Notes under the pieces: generated by a model
What the model was told of the DNA's origin: nothing
Databases searched by the model: none
The model's input: only the letters and a program-made list of their open reading frames with translations
From: Spirochaetaceae bacterium
Lineage (GTDB): Bacteria > Spirochaetota > Spirochaetia > Treponematales > Rectinemataceae
Direction: 5' to 3'
Assembly: GCA_025356015.1 (NCBI GenBank)
Contig: JANXYO010000076.1
Span: forward strand, 1-39,846
Length of the DNA stretch: 39,846 bases
Part shown: piece after piece, positions 7,339-15,941 of the stretch
Numbering within the stretch: the stretch's first letter is position 1
Layout: each line of letters starts with the position of its first letter
Position numbers and translations under genes: made by a program

Positions 7339-8703
7339 ATGAAATTCTACGCGATCCTGCCCCTCCTCATGGCCTCGGTCTGCATCACCGTCGCCTTCTA
7401 CGAGCTGCTGATCTGGTCGCGGAGGAAAGGATCGAAGCGGGACATCGCGTTCACCATGACCTGCATCGGAGGGGCGGTCTATTGCCTCGCCTGCTCGGGC
7501 GAGTACAATGTCGACCTTCCCGCCCAGAGCCTTGTCTGGCTGCGGCTGCAGGGTTTCTCCATCGAGCTCACCGCCCTCGCCTTCCTCTGGTTTGTGGGCG
7601 AGGAGACGGGCTTGGTCCATCGCCCCGTCCTCATCGCGGCGATCGCGATCTACGGCAGCCTCGCCCTCAGCCAGGCCCTCGGCCTGGGCGACCTCACCTG
7701 GATCGCCACCAGGCCCTCGGTGAAGCAGGTCTTCCTCCCCTGGGGAGGAATTGTCACCTACAACGAGATCGAGTCTGGGCCCCTCACCGACTTCGGCAAC
7801 GCCTCGGGGATCGTCTTCCTCGTCTACCTGTTCTGGGTCGCGGAGAGACACCGCAGGCGAGCCGGCTGGAGACAGGCGCGGGCCCTCTTCGCCGTCCTCT
7901 CCATCGTGGCCGCGGCCTATCTCAACGATCTGGCCGTCAACGAGGGCCTATACTCCTTCGTATTCCTTGTGGAATACGCCTGGCTCGCCCTCATCGTCCT
8001 CATCGGCCTCAAGCGCTCGACCGAGGTCCTCGAGGCCGCCGTGGCAAAGCGGGCCCTCGAGGCGAGCGAGGTAAGGCTCCGCGCCACCCTCGACGAGAAG
8101 AGCCTTCTTCTCAAGGAGGTCCACCACCGCGTGAAGAACAACCTCCAGCTCGTGTCGAGCCTCCTCTTCCTCCAGGCAAACCGCGTGTCAGAGCCCGCCT
8201 TCAAGGCCATACTCCAGGAATGCAGGGGCCAGATCAACTCGATGGCCCTGATCCACGAGGACCTCTACCGCTCCCAGGATTTCAGCAGTATCGACTTCGG
8301 CTCCTACCTGCAATCCCTCGTCAAGCGCCTCCGGGCCTCCTTCCCGATGAGGGGAATCTGTTTCGCACACGAGACCGAAAGCCTCCGCCTGGGCATAGAC
8401 CAGGCCATACCCTGTGGCATAATCGTCAACGAGCTCTGCACCAACGCGATGAAGCACGCCTATCCGAGCGGTTTCGAGTGCCCGGCCCCCGAGATCAGGA
8501 TCGGTTTCAAGGCCCTTGAGGGGAACGAGGTCTCGGTAGTCGTGTGGGACAATGGGGTCGGTGTCCCCGAAGGCTTCGCTCTCGAGGGGGCCTCGTCTCT
8601 GGGCATGAAGATCGTATCGAGCCTCGCGACCCAGCTGGGCGGCCGCGCATGCGTCGAGTACCAGGGCGGGACGAGGGTCGAGCTGGTCTTTCCCCGGAAA
8701 TAG
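7339..8703 (+). CDS. Sensor histidine kinase, N-terminal 7TM region and HisKA_2/HATPase
   Basis: I prefer ATG 7339 (MKFYAILPLL, 454 aa); an in-frame GTG at 7312 lies upstream of the -10-like hexamer. Seven hydrophobic segments fill residues about 3-230, the last ending LALIVLIGLKR, matching the histidine-kinase N-terminal 7TM module. A short coiled segment leads to EVHHRVKNNLQLVSSLLFLQ, the HisKA_2 phosphoacceptor region (His262/263). The ATPase domain follows with NELCTNAMKHAY (N box), VWDNGVGVPEG (G1 box) and SLGMKIVSSLATQLGG (G2). It should autophosphorylate in response to a membrane or periplasmic signal. A response regulator gene follows 112 nt downstream with its own promoter, and is the natural partner. 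Confidence 0.92.
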   Translation: MKFYAILPLLMASVCITVAFYELLIWSRRKGSKRDIAFTMTCIGGAVYCLACSGEYNVDLPAQSLVWLRLQGFSIELTALAFLWFVGEETGLVHRPVLIAAIAIYGSLALSQALGLGDLTWIATRPSVKQVFLPWGGIVTYNEIESGPLTDFGNASGIVFLVYLFWVAERHRRRAGWRQARALFAVLSIVAAAYLNDLAVNEGLYSFVFLVEYAWLALIVLIGLKRSTEVLEAAVAKRALEASEVRLRATLDEKSLLLKEVHHRVKNNLQLVSSLLFLQANRVSEPAFKAILQECRGQINSMALIHEDLYRSQDFSSIDFGSYLQSLVKRLRASFPMRGICFAHETESLRLGIDQAIPCGIIVNELCTNAMKHAYPSGFECPAPEIRIGFKALEGNEVSVVVWDNGVGVPEGFALEGASSLGMKIVSSLATQLGGRACVEYQGGTRVELVFPRK

Positions 8704-8756
8704 CCTCAGGATCGAAGGGCGGCAGGGGGAGAATTCGCGCATTTTTCACCATTCGG

Positions 8757-8785
8757 GTGCAAGCGAGGGCTCCGCGTGTTATAGT
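8757..8785 (+). promoter_or_regulatory. Probable promoter of the REC-PAS response regulator
   Basis: TATAGT at 8780-8785 lies 17 nt after GTGCAA (8757-8762, weak -35). A GGAGG Shine-Dalgarno follows at 8803-8807. This would let the regulator be made independently of the kinase. Confidence 0.4.
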
Positions 8786-8815
8786 TTCAGAGTCATTTTG
8801 TCGGAGGTGCGCGTC

Positions 8816-9583
8816 TTGGCCAAAGCCCAGATCATGATCGTCGAGGACGAAGAGCTCGTCGGGATGGCGATCCAGGATTACCTCGAGAGCGTAGGATACT
8901 CCGTGCCTCTCCTGGCGAGCTCAGCCGACCAGGCGCTCCGTGGCTTCAAGGATTTCGAGCCCGACCTCGTCCTCATGGACATCCACCTCAAGGGAAGCAT
9001 GAGCGGGATCGAGGCGGCGAACATCATCAAGGAATCCTACCACGTCCCCGTGATATACCTAACCGCCTACTCCGATCCCGCGACCCTCGAGTTCGCCAAG
9101 GACACCGAGCCCTACGGCTATCTGGTGAAACCCTTCGACGAGCGATCCCTCCAGGCGACCATCGAGATGGCCCTCCGCACGGCCGAGATCAGGAAGCAGA
9201 AGGACTCGAGCAAGGACCAGCTCGAGACCATACTCTGCTCCCTGGGCGACGGCATCGTCGTCGCGGGCCTGACGGGCCTCGTCGAGTTCATAAACCCCGC
9301 GGCCGAGCAGATCCTGGGCCTCGACGCCCCCCTGCCTCCGCGCACCTCACTCTTCGCCCTGATCAAGCCCCTCGACCCTGAGACGGGCGAGGCCCTGCCC
9401 CTGGGCTTCGACAAGGCAGTGCTCGAGCGAACCGACCACCGTCTCGCCCGCTGCCGTCTCGAGGGCGGCAACGGCGTGGCCCAGGAGCTCGACCTCAGGA
9501 TCGAGCCCAGGAAGGACGAGCGCGGCGTCATACGAGGCGCCCTTGTGTCCCTCCGGCCCCTGCCGACTCCTGGCAAGAACTAG
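8816..9583 (+). CDS. Response regulator, REC plus PAS domain
   Basis: The best start is TTG 8816, placed 8 nt after GGAGG (8803-8807), giving LAKAQIMIVEDEE; in-frame TTG 8798 and GTG 8807 lie before or inside the ribosome site. The receiver domain (about residues 1-120) has the acidic pair EDEE, the phosphoacceptor Asp in DLVLMDIHLKG, Thr in IYLTAYSD and the lysine in LVKPFDE. After a linker, a PAS domain begins near LETILCSLGDGIVVAGLTGLVEFINPAAEQILG. There is no DNA-binding or catalytic output domain, so signalling is probably by protein contact or a further phosphotransfer. It most likely receives phosphate from the 7TM kinase upstream. 255 aa. Confidence 0.9.
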   Translation: MAKAQIMIVEDEELVGMAIQDYLESVGYSVPLLASSADQALRGFKDFEPDLVLMDIHLKGSMSGIEAANIIKESYHVPVIYLTAYSDPATLEFAKDTEPYGYLVKPFDERSLQATIEMALRTAEIRKQKDSSKDQLETILCSLGDGIVVAGLTGLVEFINPAAEQILGLDAPLPPRTSLFALIKPLDPETGEALPLGFDKAVLERTDHRLARCRLEGGNGVAQELDLRIEPRKDERGVIRGALVSLRPLPTPGKN

Positions 9584-9584
9584 A

Positions 9585-9637
9585 CAGGCCCCGGCCGCCG
9601 GCTAGGGCGCGCGGCCCCGGCCCCGCGAGGGGGCCTG
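9585..9637. terminator. GC-rich inverted repeat between convergent genes
   Basis: CAGGCCCC (9585-9592) pairs with GGGGCCTG (9630-9637) around a GC-rich interior, between the stops of the response regulator and the hybrid cluster protein gene. There is no T tract on either side, so it is only a weak candidate for a two-way terminator. Confidence 0.3.
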
Positions 9638-9658
9638 GGTCGGGTCTCGAAAGAGCGC

Positions 9659-11338
9659 CTACAAGCCCTTCATCATCGCCTCGACATCGGCCTGTGCCGT
9701 GCCGATCCCCTTGATCCCAAAGCTCTCGACGAGGACCTTGGCCACGCCGGGGGAGAGGAAGGCGGGGAGGCTCGGCCCCAGGCGTATGTTCCTGAATCCC
9801 AGATAGAGCAGGGCCAGGAGGACGAGGACGGCCTTCTGCTCGTACCAGGCGAGGTCGAAGGAGAGGGGGAGCTCGTTCACGTCGGCGAGCCCGAAGACCT
9901 CCTTGAGCTTCAAGGCGATGAGGGCGAGGGAATAGGAGTCGTTGCACTGCCCGGCGTCGAGGACCCTGGGTATCCCACCGATGTCGCCCAACGCGAGCTT
10001 GTTGTAGCGGTACTTGGCGCAGCCCGCGGTGAGGATCACCGCGTCCTTGGGCAGGGCCTCGGCGACCTCGGTGAAGTAGGAGCGGGAGTTCTGCCTCCCG
10101 TCGCAGCCTGCCATGACGACAAAGCGCTTGATCGCTCCCGTCTTCACCGCCTCGACGACCTTGTCGGCCAGGGCGAAGACCTGTGCGTGGCCGAAGCCTC
10201 CCACGATGCTGCCGGTGTGCCCCTTGGGCTCCTCGAGGAGCTTCGGGGCCGGGCAGGTTCTCGCCATCGCGATGATGCCCGAGAAGTCCTTCGCTCCGCC
10301 CGCCGGGCGCTCGGCGATGCGCGCGCAGCCGTCGAAACCGACGACACCGGTCGTGAATACTCTGCTTTTGTGGCTCTCCCTAGGGGGCACGAGGCAGTTC
10401 GAGGTGAAGAGCACGGGGCCGCCGAAGGCCTCTATGTCGTTGGCCTGGGACCACCAGGACCCACCGTAGTTGCCGTAGAGGTTGTCGTACTTCTCGAAGA
10501 AGGGGTAGTAATGGGCGGGAAGCATCTCTCCGTGGGTATAGACGTCGATCCCGCTCCCCTTGGTCTGCTCGAGGAGCTCGTGGAGGTCCTTGAGGTCGTG
10601 GCCCGAAATGAGGATGCCGGGTCTGTCCCTGACCCCAGTCTTCACCGTGGTGATCCGGGGCGAGCCGTAGCGGCCCGTGTTCGATGCGTCGAGGAGGGCC
10701 ATCGCGTCGACCCCGGACTTGCCAGTCTCAAGGACCAGGGCTGTCAGGGCCTCTGCCCCAAGGGAGTCGTCGGTGAGGGAGCCGAGGGCGCGGAGCATGA
10801 AGGCCTGGACGGCCGATGGATCGCCGTCAAGGTTCACGGCGTGCTCGACATAGGCGGCGATGCCCTTGAGGCCAAGGAGGACGAGGGAGCGGAGGCTGCG
10901 GATGTCCTCGTTTGTCGTCTCCATGAGGCCGCCCCGGCCCGAGGCCGCGGCAACCCTGATGGCGGCCTCGTCGGAGGGGGACCAGGTGGCGGCGTCAGGG
11001 AGGCCGACCGGAGTCCCGCCCGCCTTGGCTTCCGCCGCTTTCCGGAGCCTGTCGCGGTGGGCAAGGCCCTCGCTTATCCAGGCCACGAAGTCCGAGGCCG
11101 AGAAATTGGCGTTGGTGATGGTGGCAAAGAGGGCCTTCACTACAAAGGCCGAGGCCGCTGGATCGGCCTTGGCAGCCGCGTCGCCGGCTTTTATGATGCC
11201 GGCCCAGAAGCCGATCCCCTTGCAGACATGGAGCACGATGTCCTGGAGGCCCGATACCTCGTCGGTCTTGCCGCAGACCCCCCTCGCCGCCGCGCATCCT
11301 GAATTCTTCATGGTTTCCTGGCACTGGTTGCAGAACAT
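9659..11338 (-). CDS. hcp: Hydroxylamine reductase (hybrid cluster protein)
   Basis: The start is ATG 11338 (MFCNQCQET, 559 aa); the frame continues 8 codons upstream but the family begins at MFC. The N-terminal cysteines C3, C6, C15 and C22 bind the 4Fe cubane cluster. Hybrid-cluster ligands are recognisable in [13 protein letters not shown], in TSNCLVPP, in [12 protein letters not shown] and in AGCAKYRYN followed by [11 protein letters not shown]. Hcp proteins reduce hydroxylamine in vitro and act on nitric oxide in the cytoplasm of anaerobes, taking electrons from an Hcr or ferredoxin-type donor; no hcr gene is adjacent. The gene follows an Rrf2 regulator by 92 nt on the same strand, a common pairing for NO-responsive control. 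Confidence 0.95.
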   Translation of the reverse strand: MFCNQCQETMKNSGCAAARGVCGKTDEVSGLQDIVLHVCKGIGFWAGIIKAGDAAAKADPAASAFVVKALFATITNANFSASDFVAWISEGLAHRDRLRKAAEAKAGGTPVGLPDAATWSPSDEAAIRVAAASGRGGLMETTNEDIRSLRSLVLLGLKGIAAYVEHAVNLDGDPSAVQAFMLRALGSLTDDSLGAEALTALVLETGKSGVDAMALLDASNTGRYGSPRITTVKTGVRDRPGILISGHDLKDLHELLEQTKGSGIDVYTHGEMLPAHYYPFFEKYDNLYGNYGGSWWSQANDIEAFGGPVLFTSNCLVPPRESHKSRVFTTGVVGFDGCARIAERPAGGAKDFSGIIAMARTCPAPKLLEEPKGHTGSIVGGFGHAQVFALADKVVEAVKTGAIKRFVVMAGCDGRQNSRSYFTEVAEALPKDAVILTAGCAKYRYNKLALGDIGGIPRVLDAGQCNDSYSLALIALKLKEVFGLADVNELPLSFDLAWYEQKAVLVLLALLYLGFRNIRLGPSLPAFLSPGVAKVLVESFGIKGIGTAQADVEAMMKGL

Positions 11339-11430
11339 GTCCTGTCCATCCTTCCCGCCCATCGGGCGGCCTTCGGACTGCGGGCTGCCTTTTATCCGAG
11401 GCCCCGAGTCACCCTTCCTTAGTCACATTG

Positions 11431-11856
11431 CTAGAGGCTTCGGGAAAGCTCCCCGATGCTCGTCGAGGCGAGGGTCTCGCGCACGAGGACCTCGACCTTC
11501 TGGCAGAGGGCCTTGAGGGCGCAGCCGCCCGTGGCGCAGACCGCCGCCCCGAAGAGACAGGCGCGGCTTGGCAGAGGACCCTCGAGGATCTCGATCACTT
11601 CCAGGGCGCTGATCCCCTCGGCCTCGCGCGCGAGGGAAAAGCCACCGGAGGCGCCCCGGGACGAGGCTACAAGCCCGGCGCGGGAGAGGCTCTGCAGGAC
11701 CTTGGCGAGGTAGCTCGACGAGACGCCGAGCTCGAGGGCCACCCTCCGCGCCGACTGGGAGGATCCGCCCTCCCCCCTGGCCTCGTTGCGCGCCGCCAGG
11801 GCCAGGGCATGGATCGCCGCGTTGGCCCGGTCAGAGACATTCAGGATCCTGTCCAC
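11431..11856 (-). CDS. Rrf2 family regulator (NsrR/IscR-like, three-cysteine cluster site)
   Basis: Start GTG 11856, with a G-rich ribosome site (141 aa). An N-terminal winged helix (VALELGVSSSYLAKVLQSLSRAGLV, then SSRGASGGFSLARE) is followed by the family's cysteine region ACLFGAAVCATGGCALKALC, where three Cys can hold an Fe-S cluster, with a fourth nearby. Upstream of hcp this most resembles an NO- or redox-sensing regulator of the hybrid cluster protein. A 19-bp inverted repeat in its own promoter region (11901-11919) is the likely operator. Whether it is NsrR-like or of another Rrf2 class cannot be fixed by eye. Confidence 0.9.
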   Translation of the reverse strand: MDRILNVSDRANAAIHALALAARNEARGEGGSSQSARRVALELGVSSSYLAKVLQSLSRAGLVASSRGASGGFSLAREAEGISALEVIEILEGPLPSRACLFGAAVCATGGCALKALCQKVEVLVRETLASTSIGELSRSL

Positions 11857-11900
11857 GGAAAAACCCCCGTCCTTGACGCCGTCTGTGGATTGATTATTCG

Positions 11901-11919
11901 GATATCGGAGTCCGATATC
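11901..11919. promoter_or_regulatory. Candidate Rrf2 operator (9-1-9 inverted repeat)
   Basis: GATATCGGA-G-TCCGATATC is a perfect 9-bp inverted repeat with one central base. It lies 45 nt before the Rrf2 start and about 65 nt before the divergent methyltransferase. The size and symmetry suit an Rrf2 dimer. It could control rrf2-hcp and possibly the methyltransferase. Confidence 0.65.
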
Positions 11920-11971
11920 TGTATATCAGGAATTCCGGGCCATAGTCAAGGCCGATTGAAGACAGGTCTCG

Positions 11972-11977
11972 TATACT
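11972..11977 (+). promoter_or_regulatory. -10 element of the methyltransferase gene
   Basis: TATACT ends 7 nt before the ATG at 11985 and there is no Shine-Dalgarno sequence, so the mRNA is predicted to be leaderless. No convincing -35 was seen. Confidence 0.45.
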
Positions 11978-11984
11978 GGTTGCC

Positions 11985-12773
11985 ATGGGTCTCTATGAAA
12001 GTCTCGCGAGCGTCTATGACGAGCTCTTCCCCCTGAACCAGGCCTGTCTGGCCTTTATCGACCGGCTCGCGGCGGGAGGGGAGCTTGATCGCCGCGTCCT
12101 TGATGTGGGCTCGGCTACAGGATCCCTGAGCCTCGCCCTCGCCTCCAGGTCCTGGGACACGGTGGCCGTCGAGCCATCGCCCTCGATGATGGCGCTCGCC
12201 AGGCACAAGGCGGGCGCGAAAGGAGCGGCGCCTCTCGAGTTCATCGAGGCCGACATGCTCTCGGCGGGGGCCTCCCTCGTGGAGGAAGGCAGGTCAGGCT
12301 TCGGCCTTGTGCTCTGCCTCGGCAACACCCTGCCCCACCTGGAAAACCTTGACGAGGTCGGGCGCTTCCTCGGGCTCTGCCGTCTCCTCATCGCTCCCCG
12401 GGGCGCCCTGGTGCTCCAGCTGCTTAACTTCTCCCTCATCGGAGCCGGCTTTGCCTTCCCCGACCTCTCTTCCTCGGACATGGTTTTCGGGCGGCGCTAT
12501 GCCGCCCTGCCCGGCTGGCAGCCAGACAGAAGGCTCTGCTTCCGCACCGAGCTATCCCCCCAGGCGGGCCAGGGGGCCGGCCACGCCTGGCCCCACGCCG
12601 GGGTCATGCTCGATGAGACGGCCATCACGCCCATCCCTCCCCCCTGGCTCCTCGGGGCAATAAAGGGGGCGGGCTTCGCCTCGGCCGAGGCCTTCTCGGC
12701 CTGGGACGCAGCGGCCTTCCAGGAAGCGCGGGACCCCTACCTCATCGTCGTGGCGCGAAGAGCGGCGAGCTAG
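11985..12773 (+). CDS. Class I SAM-dependent methyltransferase
   Basis: The 262-aa product begins [19 protein letters not shown], an opening common in small-molecule methyltransferases. SAM motif I is [16 protein letters not shown]; the acidic residue of motif II is in [17 protein letters not shown] and [12 protein letters not shown] follow as in class I enzymes. The C-terminal half carries a substrate-cap region without a feature I can tie to a substrate. It is transcribed divergently from rrf2-hcp, so the palindrome between them may also act on it, but a link with NO metabolism is not shown. Its stop codon shares two bases with the stop of the convergent MCP gene. Confidence 0.85.
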   Translation: MGLYESLASVYDELFPLNQACLAFIDRLAAGGELDRRVLDVGSATGSLSLALASRSWDTVAVEPSPSMMALARHKAGAKGAAPLEFIEADMLSAGASLVEEGRSGFGLVLCLGNTLPHLENLDEVGRFLGLCRLLIAPRGALVLQLLNFSLIGAGFAFPDLSSSDMVFGRRYAALPGWQPDRRLCFRTELSPQAGQGAGHAWPHAGVMLDETAITPIPPPWLLGAIKGAGFASAEAFSAWDAAAFQEARDPYLIVVARRAAS

Positions 12774-14707
12774 GCCCGGCCACCGGCCGGGGCTGGAAGT
12801 ATGGCCCTCGAGCCCCGCGGTCCCGCGAGGCTGAGCAAGGCCTGATCCCCGGGCTCGGGCTCGGGCCACTGCGGTTCCACAGCCAGCCTCGATCCGCCCT
12901 CGATCTTGAAGAAGGAGATCGCCTCCTGGAGGAGGGAGGCCTGGGAGGCCAGCTCCTCGGACGTGCTCGCCAGCTCCTCGGAGGCAGCCGAGTTCTGCTG
13001 GACGATGCTGTCCAGCTGGGTCACCGCCTTGGCGATCTGGTCAGAGCCGGCCGACTGCTCCCTGGTCGCCATCGCGATCTCCTCGGCAAGGTCGGCCGTC
13101 TTGCGGATGTCGGGGAGGAGGCCCTCGATGCGGCCGCCAGCCTCCTCGGCCCGGCTCACGCTCAGGGAAGCGAGCTGGGTGATCTCGCGGGCGGCGTCTG
13201 CGCTTCGTTCGGCGAGCTTGCGCACCTCGCTCGCCACGACGGCGAAACCCTTGCCCGCCTCGCCCGCTCGCGCAGCCTCGATGGCCGCGTTGAGCGCAAG
13301 CATGTTCGTCTGCCGGGCAATCTCCTCGACGATGACGATCCGCCCAGCGATGTCGCGCATGTGGCCCACTGTCTCCCTCACCGAGCTGCCCGAACCCTCG
13401 GCCTCGGCTCCCACCCTCTTGGCGAGGCTGTCTGCCCCCTGGGAGGAGTCGGCGTTCTGGCGGGCAGAGGAAGCGAGCTCCTCGGTGGAGGAGGAGAGCT
13501 GCTCGATGCCCGCCGCCTGCTCGGTCGCCCCCGACGAGATGCCCTCGGCGGTGCGGCTGAGCTCCTCGGCCCCGCCCGCGACCTGCTCGGCCGCGCTCGC
13601 GATCCGGACGACGATGTCCGAGAGGGTGGCCAGGGTGGTCTTTGTCGCGCGCACGGCCGATCCGATCTCGTCGCTCCTCGCGGCCGCCTTATCGAGGGCG
13701 GCCCTGCGTTCGCTCGGGATGCGGAGCTCGCCCACCGAGAGGGACTCGACGAGGCTGGCCATTAGCATGACCGGGGAGGTGATCGTCCGTGCGAGTATAG
13801 TCGAGGCGATGATCGAGACCACGAGGGCTGCGGCAAAGACATAGATGAGGTTGCTGACGACCATCCTGGCGGTCTCGCCCAGCTCGACCGAAGGCACCGT
13901 GATGCCAAGGCGCCAGACATCGATGCCCGGTATCGCGGAGGAGAAGGCGGTGATGTCGGTGCCGTCGGGCTTCTTGTAGGAGACCGTAGCCGTCGCCGAG
14001 CCGAGCATGAGCTTCCCCGCTGCCTCGAGCCCCTTGAAACCGTCCTTGTCCGAGTCGAGGAGGTTGAGCTTGAGGATGTAGTCGGGGTTCCTGTGGGCGA
14101 GGATCAGGCCTCGGTGGTCCATGAGGTAGCCGTAGCCGTTCTTGCCCATGGTGATGCCCGTGATGTAGCTGTTGAGGTAGTCGATCGAGGCCACCGCCGC
14201 GACGAGGCCGGAGGCCCTGCCATCCTCGCTCTTCAGGGCGCGGGCGAAGACTATCACCGGCTTGCCGTCGGCCTTCGAGATCACCGCGTCGGAGATCACC
14301 CGCGGGGCTCCGCCCATGATCGCCTTGAAATAGTCGCGGTCGGCAATGTTGCCCGGGGCGCCTTCGGAGGTGAGGAAACGGCCGCTCGGATCGGCCCTGA
14401 AGACATAGGCTATCGAGGGAGGGAGCCTCCCCTTGAAGGAGCGGACATAGGCATCCGCGGTCTTCTGGCTGCCGGCCATCGCGGCCTCTGTGGCCATGAT
14501 CGAGAGCTGGAGGTCAATCAGCTCTCCCATGCGCCCGAGCTCGGCCGAGCGCGAGGTGATGATGCATTCTGCGTCCCGCTTTGTCTGTGCGGTCGTCGTC
14601 TTGGTCACGATCACCGACACGAGGACAGCGGAGACGACGAGGATCAGTGCGACGAGGCCAGAGACGATCAGGGAAACGCTGGTGGCGAGATGGGTCTTCC
14701 GGGCCAT
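12770..14707 (-). CDS. Methyl-accepting chemotaxis protein with periplasmic Cache domain
   Basis: ATG 14707 follows AAAGGATGG (645 aa); the frame extends upstream without a ribosome site. TM1 is about residues 11-34, followed by a roughly 250-residue double-Cache (PDC) sensor domain ([39 protein letters not shown]). TM2 ([20 protein letters not shown]), a HAMP domain and the signalling domain follow. The kinase-contact hairpin reads [20 protein letters not shown] followed by [18 protein letters not shown]. dCache domains often bind amino acids, organic acids or nitrogen bases; the ligand here is unknown. No terminal receptor pentapeptide is seen. No other chemotaxis gene lies in the window. 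Confidence 0.95.
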   Translation of the reverse strand: MARKTHLATSVSLIVSGLVALILVVSAVLVSVIVTKTTTAQTKRDAECIITSRSAELGRMGELIDLQLSIMATEAAMAGSQKTADAYVRSFKGRLPPSIAYVFRADPSGRFLTSEGAPGNIADRDYFKAIMGGAPRVISDAVISKADGKPVIVFARALKSEDGRASGLVAAVASIDYLNSYITGITMGKNGYGYLMDHRGLILAHRNPDYILKLNLLDSDKDGFKGLEAAGKLMLGSATATVSYKKPDGTDITAFSSAIPGIDVWRLGITVPSVELGETARMVVSNLIYVFAAALVVSIIASTILARTITSPVMLMASLVESLSVGELRIPSERRAALDKAAARSDEIGSAVRATKTTLATLSDIVVRIASAAEQVAGGAEELSRTAEGISSGATEQAAGIEQLSSSTEELASSARQNADSSQGADSLAKRVGAEAEGSGSSVRETVGHMRDIAGRIVIVEEIARQTNMLALNAAIEAARAGEAGKGFAVVASEVRKLAERSADAAREITQLASLSVSRAEEAGGRIEGLLPDIRKTADLAEEIAMATREQSAGSDQIAKAVTQLDSIVQQNSAASEELASTSEELASQASLLQEAISFFKIEGGSRLAVEPQWPEPEPGDQALLSLAGPRGSRAILPAPAGGRA

Positions 14708-14854
14708 GTTTCCATCCTTTACGGCGCATGCGCCATGGTGGAGCGGTGGGGAGTCCCTTGAGCCGGAAGCTGGGCAGCGAAAAACAGGGTGCAAATGCGG
14801 GCTTCGACGGGTTGCGGGCTCTTAAATTGTGTTACGCGCGAACGCTCTAGACCG

Positions 14855-14882
14855 AGTATAGCGTGTGGCTTTCGAGAATCAA
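14855..14882 (-). promoter_or_regulatory. Promoter of the MCP gene
   Basis: Minus strand: TTGATT (14882-14877), 16-nt spacer, TATACT (14860-14855). It predicts a leader of about 140 nt before the ATG at 14707. I found no recognisable riboswitch in that leader. Confidence 0.6.
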
Positions 14883-14945
14883 GAGATATCTATATCTTTA
14901 GCGAGAAAATAATATTTGGAGATTCTGGAAGCCATTTCGCAAGCT

Positions 14946-15740
14946 TCAGGCGCGGATGCGCTCCACCTTGAGACAGCGCCTGGTCTCGACGTCGATCTCG
15001 AAGATGGCTCCGGAGATCGAGGCCTCGCTTTCGGCAGTCTCCATCTTGATGGGCATCTGCGAGAGTCCCCTGCGGATGCAGATCTCGGGCTTCACCCCGA
15101 TGACCGAATCCTCGGGCCCGCTCATGCCAAGATCGGAGATGTAGCCGGTGCCCCCGGGAAGGATCCGCTCGTCGGCGGTCTGGACATGGGTGTGGGTACC
15201 GGCGAAGCCTGCCACCCTTCCTGCGAGGTAGAGGCCGAGGGCCTCCTTCTCCTCCACGGACTCTGCGTGGAAATCGACCAGAATGATCGCCTGCGGGTAC
15301 TGCTCGACGATGGCGGCAAGGACCTCGTCGGCCTTGCGGAAGGGGCAGTCTATGGCCGTCATGTTCTCGCGGCCCTGGAGGTTGACCACGGCCCAGGTCA
15401 GGCCATCCTTCTCGATGATGGTCCAGCCGGAGCCAGGCACGCCCGGGGCGTAGTTGGCCGGCCGCAGGAGGCGGGGGTTCGAGTCTAGGAGCTCGGTGGA
15501 GCCCTGCCGTTCCCAGACGTGGTTGCCCGAGGTGATCACATCGACGCCCATGGCGAGGAGCTTCGCCGTCTCGTCGGCCCCGATGCCGAATCCGCCCTGG
15601 GCGTTCTCTCCATTGGCGACCACGAGGGAGGCCTCGGTGGACCTTGCCAGGGGGCCGAGCCCGGCGAAGAGGGCCTTCATTCCCGGCTGTCCCACCACGT
15701 CGCCTATCATCAAGGCCTTCACTATCTTGGCCATCTCCAT
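14946..15740 (-). CDS. ymdB: TIGR00282 family metallophosphoesterase (YmdB-like)
   Basis: ATG 15740 is preceded by AAGGGAGC (264 aa). Metal-binding motifs of the family are clear: MIGDVVGQPG near the N-terminus, ANGENAQGG, TSGNHVWE, VDFHAESVEEKEA and GTHTHVQTADERI. These build a dinuclear metal site; YmdB of Bacillus hydrolyses 2',3'-cyclic nucleotides and affects RNA turnover, motility and biofilm genes. The gene lies downstream of rny on the same strand, a synteny seen in several phyla, but here a strong hairpin terminator separates them, so expression is partly independent. Cytoplasmic. Confidence 0.95.
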   Translation of the reverse strand: MEMAKIVKALMIGDVVGQPGMKALFAGLGPLARSTEASLVVANGENAQGGFGIGADETAKLLAMGVDVITSGNHVWERQGSTELLDSNPRLLRPANYAPGVPGSGWTIIEKDGLTWAVVNLQGRENMTAIDCPFRKADEVLAAIVEQYPQAIILVDFHAESVEEKEALGLYLAGRVAGFAGTHTHVQTADERILPGGTGYISDLGMSGPEDSVIGVKPEICIRRGLSQMPIKMETAESEASISGAIFEIDVETRRCLKVERIRA

Positions 15741-15809
15741 GCTCCCTTGGGGAGAGAAGGCCGCCCAACCTGGGATGTCCAGATTCTTGGTCCTTCGCCC
15801 CCTCCCATC

Positions 15810-15860
15810 TTTTCTCTTTCTCTCTCTTATCTCCGTGCCTCTGCGTCTCTGCGGTTCATG
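15810..15860. repeat. Intergenic element with CCGCAGAGACGCAGAG motif
   Basis: Read on the minus strand, 15860-15831 gives AACCGCAGAGACGCAGAGG then CACGGAG, followed by an AGAGAGAAAGAGAAAAG tract to about 15810. I recall very similar phrases in intergenic DNA of many unrelated bacteria and archaea. It lies between the rny terminator and ymdB. No gene or transposase is attached. Confidence 0.5.
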
Positions 15861-15892
15861 TCTTCTGATACTGCCCCAAGGGCAGGAAAATG

Positions 15893-15923
15893 AAAAGGCC
15901 GGCGGGATCGCCGCCGGCCTTTT
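15893..15923 (-). terminator. Rho-independent terminator of rny
   Basis: AAAAGGCCGGCGG (15893-15905), 5-nt loop, CCGCCGGCCTTTT (15911-15923). The 13-bp stem ends in a T run on both strands, so it can stop transcription from either side; it lies 19 nt after the rny stop. Confidence 0.85.
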
Positions 15924-15941
15924 GCTTGCAGTCTTCCGTTT

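Noticed and set aside
10187-11302. 371-codon plus-strand frame opposite hcp
   Set aside because: Shadow of hcp; no recognisable domain and no start signals.
14708-14848. Riboswitch (for example cyclic-di-GMP) in the MCP leader
   Set aside because: The expected conserved core words are not present; the leader looks unstructured beyond short GC pairs.
15810-15830. CT-rich tract as an origin or CRISPR-like repeat
   Set aside because: No regular repeat-spacer pattern, DnaA boxes or neighbouring cas or dnaA genes.
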